Below, one piece after another: positions 11,990 through 21,600 of a stretch of 64,000 nt of DNA (position 1 is the first letter of the stretch; every line of letters starts with the position of its first letter). The position numbers and the translations under genes were made by a program. The notes under the pieces are model-generated. The model was not told the DNA's origin. It searched no databases and was given only the letters and a program-made list of their open reading frames with translations. Location of the stretch: NCBI RefSeq assembly GCF_963259705.1, contig NC_081840.1, positions 2,841,562-2,905,561 on the forward strand, in the 5' to 3' direction. This DNA is from Myotis daubentonii (lineage: Eukaryota > Chordata > Mammalia > Chiroptera > Vespertilionidae).

Positions 11990-12980
11990 AAGGAGGATAA
12001 AGGTACTTTAAAAACAATTGGAGAAAATTCAGACTTTTCAACGCAAAGAAGTAAAAGGCACAAAAGGGAAAAGAAGATACAGAAAGGAAAATATGGAATA
12101 AGGTAGTACGACAATCCTAATACAACAATAATTAAAATAAATGTAACTAGAGTAAATTTATCAATAAAAGGACAGACCCTCTTTTCTTGGATAATAAAAA
12201 TAAACCCACCAAAATGTTGTATACATAAGATACTCTTAAAACAAGAAGGCACAGGCAGTTTGGAAATAAAAGAATGGGCTATATCAGGCAAGAGTGAACC
12301 AAAATCAAGTTAAGAAAGCAATCTTATTGGGTTAAGTATAATTTACGACCAAAATGTGTCAATGAAAGAAAGAGAAAAATAAACAATAGAGCAACAGGAT
12401 ATAATTATCAAAAGTACATATACTTTCCTTGTCTCAAAGTATGTCAATCAACAACTTACAGAGATAAATGAATGAACAACTGTGATTGAAGATTTTAATG
12501 TTCACTAGTAAGCAACTGAATAGCCCAAGTAAATACAGTCAACATAGATTTAAAGAGTTAAATAAAATAATAAGCTCAAGCTATTATACATATACATACA
12601 TGTATACACATACACACATATCAAAAGATAGTACCTATTTTTAAAAAAATAAGGCATTTACAAAAATAGACCACATATGATTGAAAATAAAGCAACAAGT
12701 CCAAAATGTTCAATATCACATAGATGTTATTCTTTGGCCAAAATGAAATAAAAGTAACAAAAAGTAACCTAAAATTCTAAATAAACTAAATGACATATCA
12801 CTAAATTACCCTTGGGTAGAATTAAAACAATAAAGGCAATTCAGAAATGCTTTGAAAAAATTACAATGGGAATAGCATTAAAAAATTGTAGGACACAGCT
12901 AACTCATTATTTAGGTTAAAACTTTTATTTTTTTTTAATCAATCCTCACCTGAAAACATGCTTAGAGAGGGAGGGAGAGA

Positions 12981-13027
<47 letters not shown>

Positions 13028-13555
13028 CAATTGGTTGCCTACCATAAGTGTGCCCTGACCGGGAATCAAACAGGCAACCTTTCCATGCACAGGATGATGC
13101 TCAACCAACTAAGCCACTCAAGCTGAGCAAAAACTTTTAACTTGAATACACTCATATAAAGACTGAAATGTTAAAAAGAAAGCAGAGCAGTTACCTCAAG
13201 AAAATATGGGGGTCGGCGGGGGGGGGGGGCGGGGGAGGACAACAGAAGGAAACCCAGAGAATTTTAGAGTAAAACAATAAACACAGAAATCAATGCAGAT
13301 TAAAAAACAACAACAACAATAAGCATTAACAAAACTAAAAGCTGGTCCTTTGAAAAGATTAATTAGCTAGACAAAGCTTCCTAAATAGATTCATCAAGGA
13401 AAAAAAAAGAGGAAATATGCAAATAAAATACAGAAACAAAAATTTTTAAAAATAATTGTTGACATGAGATTTAAAAATAATAAATTCCTAGATATAAATT
13501 CCAAAAATGGCTTAAGGAGTAAAAAACTCGGAAAGACCAGTAAGTGTTAATAACA
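11990..13555 (+). mobile_element. degraded L1 ORF2 fragment
   Basis: Matches the L1 ORF2 style at AATGTAACTAGAGTAAATTT and at AAAATAAACCCACCAAAATG with the surrounding AAGGCACAGGCAGTTTGG. It is A-rich on the plus strand with many stops, and is interrupted by a SINE at 12918-13128. Confidence 0.55.
12918..13128 (-). mobile_element. VES-type SINE with expanded (GA)n
   Basis: The minus-strand SINE head is seen as CCAACTAAGCCACTCAAGC. The internal CT-rich stretch has expanded to a pure GA run at about 12980-13023. Confidence 0.8.
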
Positions 13556-13559
13556 CTGA

Positions 13560-13925
13560 ACCCCGTCAGAGCTCTAGCGCCAGCTACAGGCCAACTTTCT
13601 TGTTTCCTCATGGAAACAGCTCCCCTGAGCCCCGGAGGGAACAGTAAATGACGCTGTCAGCCTAGGAGAGGGCCCTGGACCCAGCCTGGACTTTCCCAAT
13701 GCCCTACTTTGCACACTGGGATCAGTCTAGGGGGGGCAAATAATGCTCAAAGTCCTTTTTGTGGACTGATATGAACAATGAGGAAAAGTGAGTCTCTTTC
13801 CTTCTGGTACCAAATAAGTAGTTAGAACCCAGTAACCGGGAGCTACAGTGGCCACCTTGGCCCCCACCATAAAGAAACTAAAGCAGGAAAGCACAGATAA
13901 GGAAGAATTTCAAAAGAGAGACAGA
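13560..13925. other. gene-free unique DNA
   Basis: No gene or clear repeat seen. Confidence 0.4.
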
Positions 13926-13927
13926 GA

Positions 13928-14142
13928 GCCCTGGCCAGGTGGCTCAGTTGGTTGGGCATCATCCTGTGCACCAAAAGGTTGCTGGTTCATTTGATTCCAG
14001 GTCAGGGCACAGGCCCCTGTTGCAGGCTTGATCCCCAGTGTGGGGTGTGCAGGAGGCAGCCGATCAATAATTCTCTCTCATCATTGATCTTTCTCTCTCC
14101 CTCTCCCTTCCTCTCTGAAATCAATAAAAATATTTTTTTTTA
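13928..14142 (+). mobile_element. VES-type SINE
   Basis: Starts GAGCCCTGGCCAGGTGGCTC, has the core CCCCAGTGTGGGG and ends AAATCAATAAAAATA. Confidence 0.9.
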
Positions 14143-14329
14143 AGTGAGAGAGACAGATCTGATGACACCTTGGGACTCCTGGATCCAACCAGGCCTGAAG
14201 CCCTCTCCACCTTTTAGAACTCTCATTCAAAAGACTCAATAGTCTTTTCTTTTCTTTGACGAAGTTTGAGTTTGGTCTCTGTCACTATAATCAAAAAATA
14301 ACTGATGAATTAAAAGGTGGGGAAGAGGG

Positions 14330-14465
14330 AAGGTGCTAGATTTTTAGAGTCCTGAATTTGAATCTCAAGGACAGCTCACATAATCTCCAAGTGCCTCCAT
14401 TTTCTCATCTAAAAAAAAAGTGATAATAGTATCCACTCATAGGGTCTTGGTGGAGATTGGGATGG
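14330..14465 (+). repeat. MIR SINE remnant
   Basis: MIR core: CTGAATTTGAATCTCAAGG, then CTCCATTTTCTCATCTAAAA and TAATAGTATCCACTCATAGG. Confidence 0.55.
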
Positions 14466-14659
14466 TCCAAGGAAGAAACTGGCTGCTTTTATTCTATCTG
14501 AGGTCCCCTTGAAGGCAGGACCACGCCAGACTCATCCCTAGCCTGAGCTCAGCAAGTCTTTCTTGACAGGTGTTAGTGCCATCATGCCAATGAAGGGCAC
14601 CTGTGGCTTCTACGCCAGCTGCCACTGGGCAACCACAAACACTGACGCAACACCAGCCA

Positions 14660-14890
14660 CATTTTGATATTTAAAAATAAAACATCAAAGAAGTGAACTT
14701 AAAGTTAATCTAGGGTGTTGCTGTGTTACTCAAAATTCCTGGAAAGGCCTCCTATTGGTCAATGACTGAGGGGAGGGGACCACCAGTGATGAAGGCCACT
14801 GGCCCTCTAACCATTAACCAGCCAGGAAGCTGGCAAACAGGATTTAGCAGCAACTGTCCCTCTGGCATACTGTACACCCCTGAGGACCCA
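14660..14890 (+). promoter_or_regulatory. candidate SERPINA6 promoter
   Basis: It lies about 1.8 kb upstream of the first coding exon, just before a likely noncoding exon 1. It contains an HNF1-like half-site pair (complement of CTAACCATTAACC near 14808-14820), another GTTAAT at about 14704-14709, and an inverted CCAAT box (CTATTGGTCAATG near 14752-14764). HNF1 and CCAAT factors are known to drive liver expression of CBG. No strong TATA box is visible; CATACTGTAC near 14866-14875 is a weak candidate. The start site is not proven. Confidence 0.45.
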
Positions 14891-14935
14891 GGACGCAGGA
14901 CACAGCCAGCAGCTGCAACCTGGACTCTGCAGACG
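14890..14935 (+). other. SERPINA6: candidate SERPINA6 noncoding exon 1
   Basis: A short segment ends in a good splice donor, CTGCAGACG followed by GTGAGTAATA, at 14935/14936. CBG genes begin with a small untranslated exon, and distance and orientation fit. The 5' boundary is a guess because the start site cannot be read from sequence. Confidence 0.45.
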
Positions 14936-14939
14936 GTGA

Positions 14940-16300
14940 GTAATAGCTGAGGACACTCCATCCTTTGCTCCTGCCAGATCTCAGAACATAGGACTGCAAC
15001 TTGCTTATTTGATTTTTTAAATTAGGACATGAACAGCCAACAGGGATAGGAGGCAGCCCAGGAGAGGGCGTCCTGAATTCTGTGTCTGCCCATAGGAGGT
15101 TTGGTTTCCCCTAGCCTCCAGCTTTGTGGGGTTGACACTGAGCCAAGACCTATTCCCATCTGTCTCACAACTGATGCTCCTAAGCCAGACAGCATAAGAG
15201 CTCAGAGACCAGTCTGAGAGCTGGCATGGCAGCGCCCTGGGGGGACGCAGGGTCAGGAGGAGAGGGTGCCCGTCTGGCATAGCACATACTGTGCATTCTA
15301 CAGAGTTGCACACACCCCCTGGCTTGGTGACCTGGGGCAAGGATACTGCAGATAAAACAGCACTACCTGCTTTCACACCACGTGAGGAGGCCCCAAGGCT
15401 GTGCCTGGCCCCCAGGGGCGTTTGTGAAAGCCAAGGATGCCGTGGGTGCCCACTATGTGGGCCACTTCAGAAATGAGGAACAAGGACATACTTGAAATGA
15501 ATCGTGAATAACACTGACACTGCATTTTCAGAGCTTTTTCACTCATCATTCTGTTATCTATAGAGAAAAGCAGAATGGCTGATCACAGGCTCTGCAGTCA
15601 GAACACACGGCTTAGAATTTCAGCTCTAACTCCCTGGGCCTCAGTTTTCTTATCTGTACAATGGCCCCAGGATGACCCCTTAAGTGAGGTCACATAAGAA
15701 AACACTAACAGCTGTGACTATATTCACAACCATCTTGTAGCATCTTAATCCCCATCTGGGAGGAGTAACACCAGAGACAGCAGGAAGAGAGGGCAGCAAG
15801 CCCACCTAACTCGAGGCTACACACTGCAGAGGGCCTTTGCCCAAGAGGGGCTCAAAGACAGGTTCAGAGCGGCTGGAGCTACAGCAAAGATCTCATTGCA
15901 GTGTGATGAGGACAGTGACAGAGAGAAGCACAGGGGAAGGGTTTCCTGGAGGAGGTGACCTGGGACCTGAGGGAGTGAGCCAGACTAGGCAGGGTGAGGC
16001 TGCACCTACAGAGTGGAGCCATGTGGGGCAAGAATGGGACGGCGCCCAGGCCAGAGCCAGCTCCACAGACACTGGGCGCTGCAAGAACCTTCCCTGCCCT
16101 GGCCCCTGCAGAGCAGTGAGTCTGGTGCATGCTGGGAGAAAACCCCTGGGAGAGCCAGCCATCGGGCTGTGGCTGAGACTTCCAGGGCCACATCTGAGGC
16201 TGGGAGCGGGGCTGGCTGTCACCAGTGACGAGGTCATGAGGCCCCCCCCTGGGTCACCTGGGTGAAGACCCACCCTGCCTGGAGCCCTGGAGAAGGCCAC
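14940..16300. other. SERPINA6 intron 1, mostly unique
   Basis: No exon recognised. A MIR piece at about 15590-15715 is listed separately. The 15.8-16.3 kb part is GC-rich with several overlapping open frames that match nothing I know. Confidence 0.4.
15590..15715 (+). repeat. MIR SINE remnant
   Basis: MIR core: CTAACTCCCTGGGCCTCAGT, then TTCTTATCTGTACAATGG. Confidence 0.55.
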
Positions 16301-16305
16301 CAGCT

Positions 16306-16490
16306 TATTAATTAAAGGACACTATCAAAAGAGCAAAAAGGCGCCCACAGAATGGGAGAAAGTACTTACAAGTCACATATCCAATGAAGGGTTAACATCC
16401 AGAATACATAAAGAACTCCTAAAACTCAGTACAAAATACAAAAAAACAACCAACTCAATTCAGAAAATGGGCAAAGAACTTGATAAATCA
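16306..16490 (+). mobile_element. L1 ORF2 3'-region fragment
   Basis: Typical L1 text: CACAGAATGGGAGAAAGTAC, ATCCAGAATACATAAAGAAC, AATGGGCAAAGAACTTGATA. It sits only about 180 bases before the SERPINA6 coding exon and is noncoding. Confidence 0.75.
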
Positions 16491-16610
16491 TAGGAGGTAT
16501 AATTTATACTTTCAGCTGAGACAACTGAGGCCCAGAGTCCTCCTGGCTGGCCCCCAGTCACACAAAGTAGAAGAACAAACTGGGGCTTGAATGGGTCTCC
16601 TGCCTACTGT
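16490..16610 (-). repeat. MIR SINE remnant
   Basis: Complement of the MIR core: GACAACTGAGGCCCAGAGTC, then CCCCAGTCACACAAAGTAGA. Confidence 0.45.
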
Positions 16611-16671
16611 CCCACCAGCCCCAGTGCCCGGGAGTCCCCACATCATCTAATGAGCATTTCTCACTTTGCAG

Positions 16672-17298
16672 GCCCAGCATCCTGAACAATGCTGCTCGCC
16701 CTGTACACCTGTGTCCTCTGGCTGTCTACCAGCGGCCTCTGGACTGCTCAGGCTAAGGACTCTGATGCTGACATGAGCGTAAGGAGCCAGCACCGGGACC
16801 TGGCTCCAAACAATGTTGACTTTGCCTTTGGCCTGTACAAGCACCTAGTGGCCTCAAGCCCCGGCAAGAATGTCCTCATCTCCCCGGTGAGCATCTCCAC
16901 GGCCTTGGCTATGCTGTCCCTGGGGGCCCGTGGCTACACGAGGGCCCAGCTTCTCCAGGGCCTGGGCTTCAACCTCACCGACACGTCTGAGGCCAAGATC
17001 CACCAGGGTTTCCGGCACCTCCATCGCCTCCTCAGGGAGTCAGACACCACCTTGGAAATCACCATGGGCAATGCCTTGTTCCTCAACCAGAGCCTGGAGC
17101 TGCTAGAGTCTTTTTCCGCCGACACCAAGCATTACTATGAGTTGGACACCGTGGTGACAGACCTTCGGGACTGGGCCAGAGCCCACAAGCAAATCAACGA
17201 GCACATCAAGAACAAGACACAAGGGAAAATTGTGGACTTGTTCTCCGAGCTGGACAGCCCAGCCATGCTCATCCTGGTCAACTACATCTTCTTCAAAG
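16672..17298 (+). CDS. SERPINA6: SERPINA6 exon 2 (first coding exon)
   Basis: The acceptor CACTTTGCAG ends at 16671 and the donor AAAG/GTACCC is at 17298/17299, splitting a Gly codon after its first base. The exon codes for residues 1-203 plus one base (through NYIFFKG). The first 17 bases are 5' UTR. Confidence 0.95.
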
Positions 17299-17954
17299 GT
17301 ACCCCACCCATCCCATTCTGATGGCACCTCACCTGCTACTGCCAAGACCAGTAACAGCTATCAATATCCAGGTGCACTCGTGGGCAAGGCCTTTTGTTTT
17401 ACAAAGCACATGCATGTCTGTGAGTCTCCATCTTCACCATAACCCTACTAGGAAGATGGAATTACATAACCTTACAAAAAGGTCAAAACGACAACCAGAA
17501 GAGTTGAGTGACTTGCCCAAGCTTTCATAGGCTGGTCTGAGGCCCAAACATGTAACCATGAACAGTCTGGCTACCTCAGTCTATAAACATTGGCTAAGAT
17601 CTGGCTGTGAATCAGGCCCTGGGACAGGGACTGGAAACAGCAGCCTAGAACCAGACAGACCTCCGGAGCTCTCGGATTGCACCTGAGCTGTCGTGTATAC
17701 ATTTCCCAGGTGCTCATAGCCAGCCAAACTTCAGTTCCTCCTCACCCATTTGGAACAGCTTTTCCAAAATCCCTTTTCATAAAAATCACCAGGGAGACTT
17801 GTTAACATTATAGATTCCAAATCCCACACCTGACCTACTAAAGCAAGACCTCCACAAGGAAGTCCTAGAATTTGTTTTTTTAACCCTCCTCTAATCATTT
17901 TAATGATCAGAAAATTTGGGGACATATTGTCCTTGAGAATAAAATCTATTTATT

Positions 17955-17997
<43 letters not shown>

Positions 17998-18612
17998 TTT
18001 GGTGCCCTTGACCAGAATCAAACCTGGGACCCTTCAGTCTGCAGGCCGATGCTCCATCCACTGAGCCAAACTAGTCAGGGCGAGAATAAAATCTAAACTC
18101 CTTAGTTCTCAACCCCCATCCGCCCTCAGGGAATTGGACAATGTCTGGAGATATTTGTGGTTGTCACAACTAGGGGTGGGGTAGGATTGCTCCTGGCATC
18201 TATTGGAAGGGTGTCTATTGGAAGAGCCCAGGGGTGCTGCTAAATACCCTAATGCACAAGACAGTCCCACAATGATATCTGCCCCAAATGGCTATAGTCC
18301 AGTGATGGCGAACCTATGACACGCGTGTCAGAGGTGACATGCGAACTCATTTTTTTGGTTGATTTTTCTTTGTTAAATGGCATTTAAATATATAAAATAA
18401 ATATCAAAAATATAAATCTTTTTTTTACTATGGTTGCAAATACCAAAAAATTTCTATATGTGTCACAGCACCAGAGTTAAGTTAGGGTTTTTCAAAATGC
18501 TGACACGCCGAGCTCAAAAGGTTCGCCATCACTGCTATAGTCCCAAGGTTGAGGAACCCTGGCCTAGCACCATCTGCTTCTCTGCCACTCCAGCCTCATG
18601 TCAACATTTTCC

Positions 18613-18655
<43 letters not shown>

Positions 18656-21600
18656 GTCTGACCATACTAAATTCCTTTCATATGCTGGAGTATGACTGTC
18701 CCTGTAGAAGCCTGTATGAGTTTCCTATTGCTGCTGCAACAAATTACTGCAAATATGGCTTAAAACAATGCAATTTATTATATTACAATTCTGAAGGTCA
18801 GAAGTCCAAAATGAGTCATACTGGGTTACAGTCAAGGTGTTAGTAAGGCATGTTCCTTCTGGAGGTCTTGTTCACACCTCTCTTCCATTTTTAGGGGCCA
18901 ATCTCAGAAACGGAGCTAAGCCTCAATCCATTCAAGAGTGGAAGATGGAACAGGCCTTAAACCTCTGGGGATTTCCCATTTATCAGGAAACTCTAGGGGA
19001 CTGGCGGGGACCTTCCAGGGTGAGGGAAGCTGCTGTGTAACTTGCGTAATGGTTACCCCTGGCGCTCAGCTGCCACCACGCTCCTGCTCTTACAGGCCTA
19101 TCTCCTGCCCTCCCTCTCCCTCTTTTTCCCAGGCACATGGGCACACCCCTTCGACCTGGCAAGCACCAAAGAGGAGAACTTCTATGTGAATGAGACGACC
19201 CTGGTAAAGGTACCCATGATGTTCCAGTCGAACAAGATCAAGTACCTCAATGACCCAGTGCTCCCCTGCCAGCTGGTGCAGCTGGACTACCTGGGCAACG
19301 GCACCGTCTTCCTCATCCTTCCAGACAAGGGGCAGATCGACGTGGTCATCAAGGCACTGAGCCGGGATACCATGCAGAGGTGGTCCGATTCCCTGACCAG
19401 CGGGTAAGCCCTCCAGCTGGCTGTGTGAACTTCTGAAGGGGATCTGTCCCCAGAAAGTGGGGTGGGTGGAAAAGGGGTGCACCTGGGTGCCCCTAGTGCC
19501 CCGGACGCACCCTCCAGGGCTCACTGTTTTCCTGTCTGCTGGGTTCCCAGAGGCCATGAGGTTCTCTGACCTCAGGTCACCTTCATACATCTGTCCATTG
19601 ACACTGAGATACTTTGGGGCATTCCGCAAAGGGAGGTGCCTGGGAGGTTAACAGCCACCCTCTGTGTTATCATATGTTTGCATCATTTTTTTAAACTGAG
19701 TGCACCAGCCTCCCACTTACCCATTTTATAACCTTGCTTCCCTGAAAACAAGTAAAGCTAGAGATGCCTGAGAGACTACGGTTAGACATGTAATGAAAAT
19801 GGCCACAGTATCCACCACGGAAGCAACACAAAGCCCATGAATGATTCTTAAGTCACTCAGGGACCTAACTCTTCTTCAATCAGTCAGTCAATAGTAAAAA
19901 TCAGGACATACAGTAGGTAATAATTGAATAAGGAGAAGGAGAGTGAGGAGTGTCCATGCTGATGGGATGGTGGTCAGGAGAACCAGCCAATGAATCTCAG
20001 GCCCAAGAAAGGGTGGGCTCAGAGTGCATATTCAGGGAGGCTGGCTGAGCATGTGAGCAATGAATGAAGGAAGGAACTGACAAATGAATTAATTTTCCCC
20101 CAGACACTTCTGAGCTAGAGGACAATCACAGTTATGGTCAAGCATGTGCCCAGCCCCAATCCTCACCTTGGAGGAGGCAGATGTTTTTGAACATGATCCT
20201 CACTCTTAGGAAATCTGAGTTCTGTCTGTACACAAGCAAACACCAACCAACAAGGGACCTGTAGTGGGGTGGGGTGGTGCAGACTCCAAGGGCAGAGGGC
20301 ATGCAGGGAAGGGAGCAGCACTTGTATCTGGAGTAGCTCAGGAAGGTTCATGGAGCAGGTATCATTCCTTTCATTCCCTCAGTCACTCACTTATTCACCT
20401 AACAGTCATAAATGGAAGCACTACTGTGTACCACGCACTAGGCTAAGCAGAAGGGATAGAACGGTGAGTAAGACACAGTGCAAACCTCAAAGACATGCAC
20501 TCCAAAGCAGAAAACAGATTCTGGTGGGGTTTACAGTGGACAGTGATGGAAGCTCTGCCCAAGGGAGAGAGGGAAGGTGATCTGTGCGATGCCGGGGGGT
20601 GGGAGAGGGAGGGGGAGGTCCCTGACTGGACCCAGGGCCCTGGGGAAGGAGATGCAGAGCAGACTGCTTTGGCTTTGAACTGTGTATTAAGCCTAGGTAA
20701 AAGTTCAACCAGCAGGAAGTGGCCCCTAGAGCATGAGTAGGAGAGGAAATGGCACCAAGTCAAGGAGGCTGTGCCCAGGGCCCCAGCCAAGCTGGGCAGC
20801 AGCAGCAAAGAATAAGAACAATTCAACTCAGATGAACTTAGCAACCCAAGACTCTGGAGGTACAGAATCTAGAAAGAAGCTCTTCTACTTTTTTACATAC
20901 TAGAAGCCCGATGCACGAAATTTGTGCAAGGGACTCGGCCCCCGCCACCATGGAAGGTCTTCCGGAAGGATGTCCGGAAGGCCATCCGGTCTAATTAACA
21001 TATTATGTTTTTATTAGTATAGATGTAGGTTTGGGGCTTTATGCTCTTGAGTTGCGTTTACTTTGAATGATCCCCTCCACTGTCCGCTGCTGGGGCTCCT
21101 GGAAAGGTTATCCAGTTCCAGGAATGGACATGGAGGTGCCTGGGAGTTTGACCTCACTCCTGAAGGGACTCGGGGTCTACTCAGGTCTGGGATTCAGAAA
21201 GACCCCCTATGGCTACATGGGGGACACAGAAGGCATTCTTATAGAGTCCTGAAACCAAACATACCTGCCCTGAGTGTGTGAGGTTGGGGGGGGGGGTAGT
21301 ATGTGGAGGTGGGGTATGTTCACGTGAGCCTGTGTTTGGGCGATGGTAGACAGGGACCCATTTGCCAGCTCTTCACCATTTCAACTGTCCCATCCCCACC
21401 TCCATTCAGATACAATGCCACTAGATGCTAATGACACACCCGGATTCTAACGAATTCTGGACCCTAATGTGTTGCAAATGAGATCGATAATCTTTCTCTT
21501 TACACCAAAAGTAATCTCTTCACTAAACTACTTTAAATTACCATTAATCAATAACACATGCCACTTTCTTCTAAACCCTTATGAAAATAAAGATCCAAGG

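Noticed and set aside
12960..13023. Regular GA spacing considered as an array
   Set aside because: A simple dinucleotide repeat within a SINE; no spacers or direct repeats of the kind seen in CRISPR.
15837..16300. Overlapping 130-140-codon frames on both strands in SERPINA6 intron 1
   Set aside because: Shadow frames in GC-rich DNA within an intron; they match no serpin or other family I recognise.
19090..19629. 179-codon minus-strand frame across SERPINA6 exon 3
   Set aside because: It is antisense to a confidently identified exon and has no independent support.
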